A stretch of DNA of 64,000 nucleotides. It comes from Idiomarina seosinensis. Lineage in GTDB: Bacteria > Pseudomonadota > Gammaproteobacteria > Enterobacterales > Alteromonadaceae. The notes beneath the pieces are model-generated. The model did no database searches. It was not told the origin of the DNA and was given only the letters and a program-made list of their open reading frames with translations. Position numbers and translations under genes: made by a program. How positions within the stretch are numbered: position 1 is the first letter of the stretch; every line of letters starts with the position of its first letter. The stretch lies in contig NZ_PIQF01000001.1 in NCBI RefSeq assembly GCF_003987275.1, forward strand, positions 1,240,001-1,304,000, given 5' to 3'. Shown piece by piece: positions 29,183 to 40,165 of this stretch.

Positions 29183-29769
29183 ATGTGGTTATTGTCGATA
29201 CAGAATGCGCCAACCTGACCTCAGTTCGGTTTGCCTTTGAGCGGCTGGGAATTAATCCAACCATCACAGATAATGCCGACAAAATTATCGCCGCCGACCG
29301 CGTCGTATTACCCGGGGTTGGTACCGCTGCAGCTGCTATGCGGAATTTACGTCGCAAGCAATTAATTGAGCCGTTACAGTCACTACAGCAACCCGTGCTA
29401 GGCATCTGCTTAGGCATGCAGTTGCTGACCGCCCACTCTGAAGAAGGCGACGTAAACTGCCTGGGCGTTATTCCAGCGCAAACTAAACGCATGGATACCG
29501 GCAAACTGCCGTCTCCACACATGGGTTGGAATCAAATTCAACCAATTAACAATAACCCACTGGTTGCCTCCGATAGTCAGCCATATTGTTATTTTGTACA
29601 TAGCTTTGCGGTTGCTGAAGATCAGCACACAATTGCCCGTTGCGGCTATCACCAGTCGTTTGCGGCGATGATAAAAAAAGATAACTTTATTGGTGCGCAG
29701 TTTCATCCGGAGCGCTCCGGTAGCGCTGGCAGCGCTTTATTAAAACAGTTTTTGGAGTGCTCTTTATGA
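29179..29769 (+). CDS. hisH: Imidazole glycerol phosphate synthase, glutamine amidotransferase subunit
   Basis: Class I glutaminase that feeds ammonia to HisF. 196 aa with the nucleophile in [10 protein letters not shown], and the His-Glu of the triad in [10 protein letters not shown]. It begins within the hisB stop (ATGA) and ends within the hisA start (ATGA). Confidence 0.96.
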   Translation: MNVVIVDTECANLTSVRFAFERLGINPTITDNADKIIAADRVVLPGVGTAAAAMRNLRRKQLIEPLQSLQQPVLGICLGMQLLTAHSEEGDVNCLGVIPAQTKRMDTGKLPSPHMGWNQIQPINNNPLVASDSQPYCYFVHSFAVAEDQHTIARCGYHQSFAAMIKKDNFIGAQFHPERSGSAGSALLKQFLECSL

Positions 29770-30503
29770 TAATTCCGGCGCTTGATTTAATTGATGGTCG
29801 CGTTGTTCGTTTGTATCAAGGTGACTTTGAACAGAAAACCGAATATTCCTTTGACCCTGTCGAGCAGGCCAAAAGTTATCGCGCGGCAGGAGCTGAATGG
29901 CTGCACCTGGTTGATTTAGACGGCGCGAAGGATCCTGCTAAACGGCAGCAACAACTGCTACAGAAGATCACTAAGGAATCTGGGTTACGTTGCCAGGCCG
30001 GAGGTGGCATTCGCTCTCAAACCGATTTAGAACAGCTGTTCGCAGCGGGCATTGAGCGCGCCGTAATCGGCTCCACTGCGGTTAGTTCGCCAGAGTTAGT
30101 AAGACACTGGTTTACCGAATATGGCGGCGACGCTATCGTATTAGCGTTAGACGTTAATATTAACCAACAAGGTCAGGCCATGGTTGCGACCCATGGCTGG
30201 CAGCAAACCAGTCAGCTCACTTTAGATAACGTGTTAACACGCTATCTGGATGTTGGCTGTCGTCATGTTTTATGCACTGATATAAGTAAAGACGGCACTC
30301 TCAGTGGCTCGAACGTAGAACTCTACCGCCGTTACAAGGCATTGTATCCAGAAGTTATCTGGCAAGCTTCCGGCGGAGTCAGCACGTTGCAAGACCTGGT
30401 TGACTTAAAACAAGCCAATTGCGATTCCGCCATTTTAGGTAAATCGTTGTTAACCGCACAGTTTGATTTAACGGAGGCACTGCAATGCTGGCAAAACGCA
30501 TAA
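29766..30503 (+). CDS. hisA: Phosphoribosyl-formimino-AICAR ribotide isomerase
   Basis: TIM-barrel isomerase opening the ribose of ProFAR. ATG 29766 is chosen because the protein then starts [16 protein letters not shown], typical of HisA, and overlaps the hisH stop by ATGA; an in-frame GTG lies three codons upstream. 245 aa. Barrel phosphate sites are seen in AGGGIRSQ and [11 protein letters not shown]. It overlaps hisF by 19 bases. Confidence 0.95.
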   Translation: MIIPALDLIDGRVVRLYQGDFEQKTEYSFDPVEQAKSYRAAGAEWLHLVDLDGAKDPAKRQQQLLQKITKESGLRCQAGGGIRSQTDLEQLFAAGIERAVIGSTAVSSPELVRHWFTEYGGDAIVLALDVNINQQGQAMVATHGWQQTSQLTLDNVLTRYLDVGCRHVLCTDISKDGTLSGSNVELYRRYKALYPEVIWQASGGVSTLQDLVDLKQANCDSAILGKSLLTAQFDLTEALQCWQNA

Positions 30504-31276
30504 TCCCCTGTCTTGACGTGCGTGATGGACAGGTTGTCAAAGGCGTTCAATTTCGTAACCATGAAATCGTTGGCGATATATTACCGCTGGCACGCCGGTA
30601 CGCCGAAATTGGTGCCGATGAGCTAGTGTTTTACGATATTACCGCTTCAGCTGATGGTCGTACCATCGACAAATCCTGGGTTGAACGAGTCGCTCGTGTG
30701 ATTGATATCCCCTTTACCGTTGCCGGTGGTATCCGCAGTAAAGAGCACGCGCAAACATTACTATCAATGGGCGCCGATAAAATTTCAATTAATTCCCCAG
30801 CACTGCAAAACCCGGAACTTATTAATCAATTGGTTGATGAATTTGGTCAACAATGTGTGGTCATCGGTATCGATAGCTTTTATAACAGTCAATCAGGCGA
30901 ATACGAGGTTCATCAATTTACCGGTGATGAAAGCAAGTCAAGGCGCTCGACCTGGCAAACCAAAGACTGGGTTAAGGAAGTTATTAGTCGGGGTGCCGGC
31001 GAAATTGTCCTGAACTGTATGAACCAGGACGGCGTACGCAGTGGGTATGACGTGGAACAACTAGCCAGCATTAGGCAGCAATGCACTATTCCGCTGATTG
31101 CTTCTGGCGGTGCCGGTGCAATTGAGCATTTCCGGCAAGTATTTGAACAAGCGAATGTTGACGGAGCACTAGCGGCTTCGGTATTTCATAAAAATATCAT
31201 TCGCATGGCTGAGCTGAAACAACAGCTTGCCGAGCATGGTATCGCTATTCGCCCGATTGAGCCGAGCCAACAATAG
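30485..31276 (+). CDS. hisF: Imidazole glycerol phosphate synthase, cyclase subunit
   Basis: TIM-barrel partner of HisH producing IGP and AICAR. 263 aa with [20 protein letters not shown] at the start, FYDITAS (catalytic Asp), VAGGIRS, INSPAL and [18 protein letters not shown] released here feeds purine synthesis. Confidence 0.97.
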   Translation: MLAKRIIPCLDVRDGQVVKGVQFRNHEIVGDILPLARRYAEIGADELVFYDITASADGRTIDKSWVERVARVIDIPFTVAGGIRSKEHAQTLLSMGADKISINSPALQNPELINQLVDEFGQQCVVIGIDSFYNSQSGEYEVHQFTGDESKSRRSTWQTKDWVKEVISRGAGEIVLNCMNQDGVRSGYDVEQLASIRQQCTIPLIASGGAGAIEHFRQVFEQANVDGALAASVFHKNIIRMAELKQQLAEHGIAIRPIEPSQQ

Positions 31277-31287
31277 GAAATAATGTA

Positions 31288-31896
31288 ATGCAATTAACGA
31301 CAGCGACGATAGAACAGCTCGACTGGGATAAAATGGACGGATTATTGCCTTGCACCGTACAACATCCACTGACCGGCGAAGTACTGATGCTAGGCTATAT
31401 GAACCGCGATGCCGTTAGCGCTTCTTTGGAAAGTGCTAAAGTGACATTTTACAGTCGCAGCAAACAACGCTTATGGACCAAAGGGGAGAGCTCCGGCAAT
31501 GTTCTGCAGTTACACGGCATTTATGCCGACTGCGATAATGATGCACTGCTGGTGCAGGCTATCCCACACGGACCCACCTGTCATTTAGGTACCCGTTCTT
31601 GTTTTGCAGAAGCTCCAGCGCCACTGTTACAACAACTGGATGAGCTACTTGCATCACGTAAAGACGCCGACCCGGAACATAGTTACACCGCTAAGCTGTT
31701 TGCAGCCGGGGTAAAACGTGCCGCTCAAAAGGTCGGGGAAGAAGGCGTTGAAGTAGCATTAGCCGCAGCAGTCAGAGATCAAAAAGAATTGGTTAATGAA
31801 AGTGCTGACCTGCTTTATCACTTGCTGGTTGTACTACAAGCTTCTGACACAAATCTGGAAGCAGTATTGAGAGTACTGCAACAACGCCGCAGCTAA
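31288..31896 (+). CDS. hisI: Bifunctional PR-AMP cyclohydrolase / PR-ATP pyrophosphatase
   Basis: HisIE fusion for steps two and three of the pathway. The N-terminal cyclohydrolase ([31 protein letters not shown], zinc cysteines in DCDNDALL / GPTCHLG / RSCF) and C-terminal pyrophosphohydrolase ([30 protein letters not shown]) are both intact. 202 aa. Last gene of the operon; its stop overlaps the stop of the convergent norM gene. Confidence 0.96.
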   Translation: MQLTTATIEQLDWDKMDGLLPCTVQHPLTGEVLMLGYMNRDAVSASLESAKVTFYSRSKQRLWTKGESSGNVLQLHGIYADCDNDALLVQAIPHGPTCHLGTRSCFAEAPAPLLQQLDELLASRKDADPEHSYTAKLFAAGVKRAAQKVGEEGVEVALAAAVRDQKELVNESADLLYHLLVVLQASDTNLEAVLRVLQQRRS

Positions 31897-31904
31897 GCGG
31901 CGTT
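31883..31904. terminator. Hairpin spanning the hisI and norM stop codons
   Basis: AACGCCGC (31883-31890) and GCGGCGTT (31897-31904) form an 8-bp stem whose 6-base loop holds both converging stop codons. T tails are short on either side, so it may be a weak bidirectional terminator or an mRNA 3'-end stabiliser. Confidence 0.5.
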
Positions 31905-33272
31905 GTTTAACTGCTGTTGAAACTGTTGGCGCTGATATTTTTTCGCCACATACCTTAAGCGTATACTCATTAAAATAGCGGCAACCGACAGACCGCTGAT
32001 AAAACCTATCCAAAATCCAGCGGCTCCCATTGCCGGCACAACCCAGTCGGTACGTCCTAAAATAATACCGACCGACAAACCAAACGGCCAGTAGGCAATA
32101 AATGCCATAATCATAGGATATTTGGTGTCTTTGTAGCCTCTCAACGTCCCCATCGCAACTACCTGGAAGGTATCAGACAGGGTGAAAATAGCGGCCAGCC
32201 CCATAAGCGTACCCGCTAATTCAATAATTTCGCGGTCAGGGGTATATAAACTCGCCAGCCATTGCCCTCCAAGCCACATAATCAAACCGTTTACGGCAGC
32301 AAATACGCCGCCAATCCACAGCGCCATTTTAAAACTTAACATAGCGTTTTTCGGATCTCCTGCTCCCAACGCAAAGCCAACTCTTAAAGTAACCGCCATG
32401 GAAATGCTAAGAGGGACCATATATACCAAAGAGCTTATATTTAACGCAATTTGATGCGCTGATACGACCGTTGGCCCCAATGGAGAAATCAATAAGGCCA
32501 CCGCCGCAAATAAACTGACTTCGAAAAACAGCGACATGGAAATAGGAAAGCCCAGCCGGCTAATGTAGGTGACGTCGTCAAAGTTTGGTGGATACCAACG
32601 CCTGAGTAAACGCAATCGCTTATAGCGTTTCGTGGTAAACACATAAACCGCCATGGATATCGCCATTCCCCAAAATACCAATGCAGATGCCAGGCCACAG
32701 CCTGCGCCACCGAGCTCCGGAGCGCCAAAATGACCATAGATAAAAATGTAGTTCGCTGGAATATTGATCAATAGCCCAATAAAGCCAATAACCAGAGAGG
32801 GCATGGTATTAGACAGCCCCTCGCAAAAGTTTCTGAGTACCGCATAAATAACAAAGGCAGGTACACCAAAAGCAATATAGTAAAGGTAGTCCAGAGTGGT
32901 TTGTCGGAACTGCGGTTCAACCTCCATAGCGTCCAGCACATAGGGTGAACCGCTCATTGCCAACAACGTTAATACGCCAATCAAAGCGCAAGCGTAGAAT
33001 CCCTGTTGCAAAATATTCGCAATACGGCGGTGACGGCCAGATCCATCAAAATGAGAAATGACAGGCGCTAATGCTAAGGCCAGTCCAAAAATAAGTAATG
33101 TCACCGGTATAAAGATACTGCCGCCGACAGACACTGCAGCCAAGTCAATGGCCCCCTTGCGCCCAGCCATTACCGTATCTACCACACTCATTAACATCTG
33201 AGTTAGCTGAGCAACCAGAATTGGCCCGGTTAGGCGAGCTAACTTTGTGATCTCTCGTGTGGTTGTCGCCAT
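31893..33272 (-). CDS. norM: MATE-family multidrug efflux protein (NorM/MdtK type)
   Basis: Sodium- or proton-coupled exporter of cationic drugs and dyes. 459 aa, twelve predicted membrane segments; [51 protein letters not shown] and the second MatE repeat closely follow E. coli MdtK. It starts 4 bases after an alpha/beta hydrolase stop and is the last gene of a MAPEG-hydrolase-norM run. Confidence 0.9.
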   Translation of the reverse strand: MATTTREITKLARLTGPILVAQLTQMLMSVVDTVMAGRKGAIDLAAVSVGGSIFIPVTLLIFGLALALAPVISHFDGSGRHRRIANILQQGFYACALIGVLTLLAMSGSPYVLDAMEVEPQFRQTTLDYLYYIAFGVPAFVIYAVLRNFCEGLSNTMPSLVIGFIGLLINIPANYIFIYGHFGAPELGGAGCGLASALVFWGMAISMAVYVFTTKRYKRLRLLRRWYPPNFDDVTYISRLGFPISMSLFFEVSLFAAVALLISPLGPTVVSAHQIALNISSLVYMVPLSISMAVTLRVGFALGAGDPKNAMLSFKMALWIGGVFAAVNGLIMWLGGQWLASLYTPDREIIELAGTLMGLAAIFTLSDTFQVVAMGTLRGYKDTKYPMIMAFIAYWPFGLSVGIILGRTDWVVPAMGAAGFWIGFISGLSVAAILMSIRLRYVAKKYQRQQFQQQLNNAA

Positions 33273-33276
33273 TTAT

Positions 33277-34071
33277 TTACAATGCGCCTTTTATAAAGTC
33301 AGTGATTAACGGATTAACTTCTACGGGGTGGGTTAAAGGCCCCATATGACCCGCTGCAACTTCTCGTTCTTGTACTTTAGGTAGGGTCGCTGCTAGCGCC
33401 CGAACCACTGCTTTAGCGCTACGCCGAGTATATTCACCGGTCAACAACAACACCGGCTGATGCACCTGTTGGTAATCGTCTAAAGTTAGTGGTTCATTTA
33501 ACAACGCATCAAAGTCTAAAGCGACCTTCGCCGCTTGCCCTACCATTAACCCCTGAATTTTTGCCGGTAACGCGTCAAAATAGCCAGCTTGATTCCAATA
33601 ATCGACAAAGTGCCGAGTGCACTCAGTCGCATCCTTACCATGCATAGCCTCGCTGACTTCACGAATCTCCAGCATTCCCGGAGAGTCTTCTGGTAATACA
33701 TGAAACGATACAGGTTCGTATAGCGCCAAACTGTGGACATCCAGCCATTGTTCTGCTGCCAGCTTTAAAGCTAACGCGCCACCGTAAGAATGCCCAATTA
33801 GGGTGACCGGTTGACTAATATCCAGCTTCTCCAGAGACTCTTTTATTCGCGGGATTTCCTGCTCCAACCGAAAATGAGCACTAGATTTAGCCGCCGGCGC
33901 TTTGCCGTACCCTAGTAAATCAACTGCAATAACATGCGTCGAACCGGCCAGCTGCTGAATTAATTCACGCCACTGCGAACTGGCGCTTTGTGAGCTGTGC
34001 AGCAATACCACCACGCCGGCCTCTGCGGATTTAGCGGGCCAATAGTGAATACCGTCAGCAAGATCTTTCAT
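33277..34071 (-). CDS. Alpha/beta hydrolase
   Basis: 264-aa cytoplasmic alpha/beta hydrolase: LLHSSQSAS near the oxyanion site, GHSYGGALALKL (nucleophile Ser), LTGEYT acid region and AAGHMGPLTHP (catalytic His). The substrate is unknown. It sits between a MAPEG membrane protein gene (10-base gap) and norM (4-base gap), so the three are likely co-expressed. Confidence 0.82.
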   Translation of the reverse strand: MKDLADGIHYWPAKSAEAGVVVLLHSSQSASSQWRELIQQLAGSTHVIAVDLLGYGKAPAAKSSAHFRLEQEIPRIKESLEKLDISQPVTLIGHSYGGALALKLAAEQWLDVHSLALYEPVSFHVLPEDSPGMLEIREVSEAMHGKDATECTRHFVDYWNQAGYFDALPAKIQGLMVGQAAKVALDFDALLNEPLTLDDYQQVHQPVLLLTGEYTRRSAKAVVRALAATLPKVQEREVAAGHMGPLTHPVEVNPLITDFIKGAL

Positions 34072-34081
34072 AGCCCATCCT

Positions 34082-34498
34082 TTAACTATTTAGAGTTACC
34101 GCAACACCAATATAACGGCCAATCAGAATTCCTGCTTCCAGCAATAACACCGCAAACGTTCCAATCACACCAATAGTTCTTGGCAATGACACCCCAACCG
34201 ACCGGGTTAATCCAATAGCATGACAAAGGCGAGCGACCAGTAACGTAATACCAAGTCCGTGAATTAATGCTGTTGAGACGCCACTCATCTCAATTGCGGC
34301 CAGCAGAATGAGGGCCAACGGAACGTACTCGATAAAATTTCCATGTATTCTGACAGCAGCCATTAAATCCGCTGCATCGCCGGTACCAATACCGACTCGG
34401 TGCTTCCAGCGTAAACGAATAATACGGATTGCCAGCACCAGATAGACCAACGTTAATAGTGCGGCATAAAAACCGGTAATAAGAAGACTGTTTAGCAT
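34082..34498 (-). CDS. MAPEG-family membrane protein
   Basis: 138-aa protein with four hydrophobic segments and the MAPEG signature RIHGNFIEYVPLALILL. Eukaryotic MAPEG members are microsomal glutathione transferases and eicosanoid enzymes; the bacterial activity is rarely known, and glutathione-dependent detoxification is a guess. It heads the run toward norM. Confidence 0.85.
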   Translation of the reverse strand: MLNSLLITGFYAALLTLVYLVLAIRIIRLRWKHRVGIGTGDAADLMAAVRIHGNFIEYVPLALILLAAIEMSGVSTALIHGLGITLLVARLCHAIGLTRSVGVSLPRTIGVIGTFAVLLLEAGILIGRYIGVAVTLNS

Positions 34499-34529
34499 TT
34501 TTTTATCCTTGTTATTTTATCGCTAAAAT

Positions 34530-34555
34530 AAAAAAGGCCCACCCACGGTGAGCCC
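34530..34555 (-). terminator. Terminator downstream of adk
   Basis: On the minus strand GGCTCACC and GGTGGGCC pair (one G-U) around a 3-base loop and run into TTTTTT, 31 bases after the adk stop and before the MAPEG gene. Confidence 0.85.
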
Positions 34556-34586
34556 TGTTGTTCAACAGCAGTCAAAGTAGTTGCTA

Positions 34587-35270
<684 letters not shown>

Positions 35271-35304
35271 TTACCCCGATGAAGGCTTTATTACAAGCAA
35301 CAAG

Positions 35305-35335
35305 AAACGCCGCAGTGGTCTGAACTGCGGCGTTT
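35305..35335 (-). terminator. Terminator downstream of htpG
   Basis: A perfect 12-bp stem (35305-35316 with 35324-35335, AAACGCCGCAGT) lies 12 bases after the htpG stop. On the minus strand it continues TTTCTTGTT, a moderate tail. Confidence 0.75.
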
Positions 35336-35346
35336 TTAATGACCAA

Positions 35347-37260
35347 TTAAGCGTCTAACATCAGCTTATTAAGTTTCGTCACAAATGACGCGGGGTCTTT
35401 TAAACTGCCACGCTCAGCCAGGGTCGCCTGATCCAATAAAACGTCAGCCCACTGGTTAAATGCCGTATCATCTTTTTCAGTCATCTTTACGACTAAAGGA
35501 TGATTTGGATTTACCTCAAAAATGTACTTAGTTTCCGGTACCTGCTGACCAGCAGCTTCCATTAGCTTCGCCATTTGTGTGCTCATGTCATTTTCATCGG
35601 TGATAATACAGGCCGGTGAATCAGTCAAACGATGCGTAACGCGGACTTTCTTAACGCGGTCACCTAAAGCTGTCTCAAACCGTTTCAGCTGTTCTTTAAA
35701 GGCTTCTTCAGCTTGTTCCTGCTGTTCCTTATCTTGCTCGTCATCCAGTTCACCCAGATCTAAGTCACCGCGAGTTACTGATTGCAGTTGTTTGTCTTTA
35801 AACTCGGTAAGGTGGCTCATTAACCACTCGTCAATACGGTCAGACAACAACAGAACCTCGACACCTTTCTTGCGGAAGATCTCCAGTGCAGGATTATTCT
35901 TAGCCGCTTCGTAGCTGTCCGCGACAATGTAGTAAATCTTGTCCTGACCTTCTTTCATCCGTTGCAGATAATCATCAAGACTGACAGTTTGCGCTGCGGA
36001 TTCCGAGTGAGTTGATGCAAAACGCAGCAATTCAGCAATACGCTCTTGATTACCGTTATCTTCAGCAGGGCCCTCTTTTAAGACATTACCGAAGGTATCC
36101 CAGAACTGTTGATATTGTTCAGTATCGTCTTTTGCTAATTTCTTCAGCATTTGCAGCACTTTTTTGGTGCTACCGTTACGCATTGCCCGAGTAATTTTGT
36201 TGTCTTGTAATATTTCGCGCGACACATTAAGCGGCAAATCGTTAGTGTCGATAAGACCTTTAACAAAGCGTAGGTAGGTCGGCATCAACTGATCAGCATC
36301 GTCCATAATAAAGACACGTTTTACGTACAACTTGACGCCATGCTGCTGCTCCCGGTTCCAAAGATCCCAGGGCGCCCGTTTAGGCACATAAAGCAGACTC
36401 GTGTACTCTGTGGTTCCTTCTACTTTGTTGTGGCTCCAAAGCAACGGATCATCAAAGTCGTGGGCTACGGTTTTATAAAATTCCTTATATTCCTCGTCAG
36501 AGATGTCGGCTTTATCCCGTGTCCAAAGAGCCTGGCCTGAATTGACGGTTTGCCACTGACCGGGCTCTGCCGGTATTTTTTCACCGTCTTCATTTTCCTG
36601 CTCAGCAACAGGTGCTTTCCACATCTGCACAGGAATGCTGAGGTGTTCTGAGTATTTATTAATGATACCGCGCAACCGGTGCTCGTCTAAGAACTCATCT
36701 TCACCCTCTTTAAGATGCAGAATAATGTCTGTACCACGACGCGCTTTTTCAGTTTCAGCCAGCTCGAATTCACCTTCTCCTTGAGAATGCCACTCGACAC
36801 CGATACTGCCTTTTTCAAAAGCAGAACGAGTACGTACAGTCACTTCGTCAGCGACAATGAAGGAGGAATAAAAACCCACACCAAACTGACCGATCAACTG
36901 ACTATCTTTAGCTTGATCACCTGATAATTGACCGAAAAACTCAGCCGTACCCGACTTCGCGATAGTACCCAGGTTATTCATCACTTCGTCACGGGTCATG
37001 CCCACACCATTGTCACTAATAGTAATGGTGCGCGCGTCCTTATCCAATGAAATGCGAACGTGCAACTCACTATCATCACCGTAAAGTGAATTATCACTTA
37101 GCGCTTTAAAACGAAGTTTGTCAGCAGCGTCCGAGGCATTAGACACCAGCTCACGCAGGAATATTTCTTTATTGGAATAAAGAGAATGGATCATTAAATG
37201 CAGAAGTTGTTTTACTTCTGTTTGAAACCCATGCTTTTCGGTTTGGCCGGCTTCCGCCAT
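35347..37260 (-). CDS. htpG: Hsp90 chaperone HtpG
   Basis: ATP-dependent bacterial Hsp90. 637 aa, with the GHKL ATPase motifs ([47 protein letters not shown]), the middle-domain Arg region [11 protein letters not shown], and a C-terminal dimer domain. AGGAGA precedes the ATG and a consensus heat-shock promoter lies upstream. Order dnaX-ybaB-recR-htpG-adk matches E. coli. Confidence 0.97.
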   Translation of the reverse strand: MAEAGQTEKHGFQTEVKQLLHLMIHSLYSNKEIFLRELVSNASDAADKLRFKALSDNSLYGDDSELHVRISLDKDARTITISDNGVGMTRDEVMNNLGTIAKSGTAEFFGQLSGDQAKDSQLIGQFGVGFYSSFIVADEVTVRTRSAFEKGSIGVEWHSQGEGEFELAETEKARRGTDIILHLKEGEDEFLDEHRLRGIINKYSEHLSIPVQMWKAPVAEQENEDGEKIPAEPGQWQTVNSGQALWTRDKADISDEEYKEFYKTVAHDFDDPLLWSHNKVEGTTEYTSLLYVPKRAPWDLWNREQQHGVKLYVKRVFIMDDADQLMPTYLRFVKGLIDTNDLPLNVSREILQDNKITRAMRNGSTKKVLQMLKKLAKDDTEQYQQFWDTFGNVLKEGPAEDNGNQERIAELLRFASTHSESAAQTVSLDDYLQRMKEGQDKIYYIVADSYEAAKNNPALEIFRKKGVEVLLLSDRIDEWLMSHLTEFKDKQLQSVTRGDLDLGELDDEQDKEQQEQAEEAFKEQLKRFETALGDRVKKVRVTHRLTDSPACIITDENDMSTQMAKLMEAAGQQVPETKYIFEVNPNHPLVVKMTEKDDTAFNQWADVLLDQATLAERGSLKDPASFVTKLNKLMLDA

Positions 37261-37297
37261 AGTATGTATCTCCTATCTATTTACCAATCTGGAAAAG

Positions 37298-37325
37298 AGA
37301 TGGGGATGATCAGGAGAATTTCAAG
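37298..37325 (-). promoter_or_regulatory. Sigma-32 heat-shock promoter of htpG
   Basis: On the minus strand CTTGAAA (37325-37319) is followed after 13 bases by CCCCATCT (37305-37298), matching the RpoH consensus in both boxes and spacing. The -35 starts only 4 bases after the recR stop, so htpG has its own heat-inducible start within the dnaX-recR cluster. Confidence 0.85.
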
Positions 37326-37328
37326 CGT

Positions 37329-37940
37329 TTAGCGAGAGAATTGTTTACGACCACTGAATGCATGGCCAAGAGTTGTTTGATCAACGTAGCCCAGCTCACC
37401 ACCGACTGGCACGCCATGTGCAATACGGGTGGTGTTGACTCCAAGCTGCTCGGCTATATCAGCAATAAAATGTGCCGTTGCATCACCTTCGACAGTGGGA
37501 TTGGTCGCAAGAATAATCTCACTAATTGGACCCTGCTTTAACTGTTGCTCTAGCTCATCCAAACCAATATCGGCCGGGCCAATACCGTCTAACGGCGACA
37601 GGTGCCCCATCAATACAAAGTAGCGGCCTTTAAATTGCGATGTTTGTTCAATCGCCAATACATCTGCCGGCGTTTCCACCACACATAACACGCCGCTATC
37701 GCGACGTGTAGGGTTGATGCAAATGCGGCACAGTGCTTCTTCAGTTAACGTGCGGCATTGTTGACAATGGCCGACTTTGTCAACGGCGTGTTGCAACGCC
37801 TTAGCCAGTGCTGAGGCACCGTCGCGGTCACGTTCCAGCAAATGAAAAGCCATTCGCTGGGCCGTTTTTTGACCGACCCCGGGTAACCGCTTAAGATCGT
37901 CAACTAAAGCGTCAATTGCCGGGCTGAGACCCTGTGCCAT
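37329..37940 (-). CDS. recR: Recombination mediator RecR
   Basis: Part of the RecFOR pathway that loads RecA at gaps. 203 aa with the helix-hairpin-helix [13 protein letters not shown], the four-Cys zinc finger [16 protein letters not shown], and a Toprim domain ([12 protein letters not shown]). It lies 14 bases downstream of ybaB. Confidence 0.96.
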   Translation of the reverse strand: MAQGLSPAIDALVDDLKRLPGVGQKTAQRMAFHLLERDRDGASALAKALQHAVDKVGHCQQCRTLTEEALCRICINPTRRDSGVLCVVETPADVLAIEQTSQFKGRYFVLMGHLSPLDGIGPADIGLDELEQQLKQGPISEIILATNPTVEGDATAHFIADIAEQLGVNTTRIAHGVPVGGELGYVDQTTLGHAFSGRKQFSR

Positions 37941-37954
37941 AAATTACCTCAGCT

Positions 37955-38281
37955 TTAAAATGGCATTTTAAAGCCAGGCGGTAAGTCCATACCACCGGTA
38001 ACTTCAGACATTTTTTCCTTGCTGGTTTCTTCAACACGACGCACCGCATCGTTGGTTGCCGCTGCAATCAGATCTTCCAGCATTTCCTGATCGTCTTCCA
38101 TCAAACTCGGGTCGATATTGACTCTTTTTACGTTGTGGTTACCCAGCATCGTCACTTTAACCAAACCTGCACCCGCTTCGCCGGTTACTTCAAGGTTTGC
38201 AATTTCTTCCTGGGTCTGTTGCATGCGCTCTTGCATTTGTTGCGCCTGCTTCATCATGTTTCCCATACCACCTTTAAACAT
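37955..38281 (-). CDS. ybaB: YbaB/EbfC nucleoid-associated protein
   Basis: Small DNA-binding protein of the YbaB/EbfC family. 108 aa, Met/Gln-rich helical N-terminus ([22 protein letters not shown]) and C-terminal [13 protein letters not shown], both typical. Between dnaX (15 bases) and recR (14 bases), as in most gammaproteobacteria. Confidence 0.95.
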   Translation of the reverse strand: MFKGGMGNMMKQAQQMQERMQQTQEEIANLEVTGEAGAGLVKVTMLGNHNVKRVNIDPSLMEDDQEMLEDLIAAATNDAVRRVEETSKEKMSEVTGGMDLPPGFKMPF

Positions 38282-38296
38282 TATCTTGTCCTCTTA

Positions 38297-40141
38297 TTAA
38301 ACTGCTTTAATCGTTGACTCGTTAAGCTGCGCCGCAAAGCGTTGCTGCAACTCATTAGCACCCGGGTCTTGTTGCAACCATTCTACCGCAAGTTGATGGC
38401 GATACGAATTAATATGTTGCTGTATCATTAATGGGGTCGGCTGTTGTGGTTCTTCAACCGTAAACTCAAATTTTCCTTGTTGACTTAAGGTCTGCCGAAG
38501 TGCTTCAGTAACCGCCTGCTCGGTCGCTTCACTTAATAAACTTTGCTGAGCCGGCGCGACACGCACCTGCCAATTCTGGTCCGCCACCTTGTGTAAGTTG
38601 GAATTTAACAGCAGTTGCCGGGCCAGCCCACTCACGTCCATCGCTGCAATCATTGCTGACCATTCGTCAACTTCCTCGGCTAACCGGATATTCGGATTTA
38701 GCTCGGGCAACTCTCCATCAAACGACTGTGGTATCGCTTCAGACTCGCTTTTAGGCGCTACTTCAGCGTTTTTTTTTTGATCCGCTACAGTGTTAGCAGT
38801 CGTTGGCTTGGCGTCCCCGGAAACCAATTGCTCGCGCATTTTCAACAAATCACTAATGTCCGCTGAGGATGGTTCTGTTACGGATTCGGGGGCGGGCTCC
38901 GGTTCATCAGCTTGATGATAATCCGGCGGTTCAGCAAGCGGCGGCTCCTGCTCTAACGATTCAGCAACGACATCTGCAGCAACGTTATCAGATACCGGTT
39001 CATTTAATGCTGGGACGGGTTCTGAAGGCTGCTCGGTAACCTGCTCAGCGCTATTGTTCGAAATAGGCTCAAAAGCCAACAAACGCAATAAGGTCATCTC
39101 AACGCCGGCTCGCTCATCGACTGCATAGGGTTGCTCTTTGCGCCCCTCGATAACCAAACGATAATAAAGCTGAATGACCTCAGCCGGTAGCTTACGAAGT
39201 AACTGTTTAATATTGTCTTGCTGTTCTTCTGCAGTTGCCAATTCCGGCAACTGTTGGACTAGCGCTAAGCGGTGCAGTAAGGCTTGTAACTCAGTTAATA
39301 CGGCTCCCATATCAGGCACAACCGCAGCCATTTGCTCTAACAATGTAAACACTTGGTTACTACTGCCGTCAGCCACAGCGTTAAGTAAGGCGGCGATATC
39401 CGCTTTCGGCACGTTGCCAAGCATCTGTTGCACACTTTCAAGATTTACCGCGCCATCCCCTTGAGCAATCGCCTGATCGGTCAAACTAAGGCCATCACGC
39501 ATACTGCCTCTAGCGGCACGTGCAAGCATGGTTAAAGCTTCCGAATTGGCAGTAACATGCTCTTCCTCGAGTACATGTTGTAACTGACCGGCAATTAAAT
39601 CTGTAGTAAGTGCACGTAAATTAAATTGTAAACAGCGGGAGATGACTGTTACCGGCAGTTTCTGTGGGTCAGTTGTGGCCAACAGAAACTTGACATGTTC
39701 AGGGGGTTCTTCAAGGGTTTTCAGTAAGGCATTAAAACTATGCCTTGATAGCATATGCACTTCGTCGATCAAGTAGACCTTGTATCGCCCGTGAGTCGGC
39801 CGGTACTGGACATTGTCAAGTAATTCCCGTGTGTCTTCTACTTTGGTCCGGGACGCAGCGTCAATCTCGAGTAAATCGACAAATCGGCCTTGCTCAATTG
39901 CCTGGCAAGTATCACATTTTCCGCAAGGCGCCGAAGACACACCCTCGACGCAATTCAGTGCTTTAGCCAGTAGTCGCGCAATAGTCGTCTTACCGACACC
40001 ACGGGTACCGGTAAATAAATACGCATGATGTAGGCGATTACTGTCCAACGCATGCTGGAGTGGTTTTAGTACATGGGTTTGACCTACCACCTGAGAAAAC
40101 TGGGATGGCCGCCACTTGCGTGCAAGCACTTGATAGCTCAT
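38297..40141 (-). CDS. dnaX: DNA polymerase III tau subunit (and predicted gamma)
   Basis: Clamp-loader ATPase; full-length tau links the polymerase cores and helicase. 614 aa, with Walker A GTRGVGKTTIARL (about residues 44-56), the zinc module CGKCDTC, DEVHMLS, and sensor LPVTVISRC. Residues about 365-455 form an acidic, Pro/Glu-rich linker. At codons 455-458 the mRNA has ten consecutive A (38769-38778); both the -1 and +1 frames meet stops within a few codons, predicting a short product of about 459-460 residues equivalent to gamma. Confidence 0.96.
   Translation of the reverse strand: MSYQVLARKWRPSQFSQVVGQTHVLKPLQHALDSNRLHHAYLFTGTRGVGKTTIARLLAKALNCVEGVSSAPCGKCDTCQAIEQGRFVDLLEIDAASRTKVEDTRELLDNVQYRPTHGRYKVYLIDEVHMLSRHSFNALLKTLEEPPEHVKFLLATTDPQKLPVTVISRCLQFNLRALTTDLIAGQLQHVLEEEHVTANSEALTMLARAARGSMRDGLSLTDQAIAQGDGAVNLESVQQMLGNVPKADIAALLNAVADGSSNQVFTLLEQMAAVVPDMGAVLTELQALLHRLALVQQLPELATAEEQQDNIKQLLRKLPAEVIQLYYRLVIEGRKEQPYAVDERAGVEMTLLRLLAFEPISNNSAEQVTEQPSEPVPALNEPVSDNVAADVVAESLEQEPPLAEPPDYHQADEPEPAPESVTEPSSADISDLLKMREQLVSGDAKPTTANTVADQKKNAEVAPKSESEAIPQSFDGELPELNPNIRLAEEVDEWSAMIAAMDVSGLARQLLLNSNLHKVADQNWQVRVAPAQQSLLSEATEQAVTEALRQTLSQQGKFEFTVEEPQQPTPLMIQQHINSYRHQLAVEWLQQDPGANELQQRFAAQLNESTIKAV
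38758..38782 (-). promoter_or_regulatory. Predicted dnaX frameshift / transcript-slippage site
   Basis: Minus-strand codons read CAA AAA AAA AAC. A -1 shift on the A run gives Lys-Arg then TGA (38765-38763); a +1 shift gives Thr-Leu-Lys then TAG (38760-38758). The position, after the clamp-loader domains, matches where E. coli (A6G site) and Thermus (A9 run) make gamma. No firm stimulatory stem was identified by eye. Confidence 0.75.
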
Positions 40142-40165
40142 GGACTTTTGCTTATTCCTGAATCA

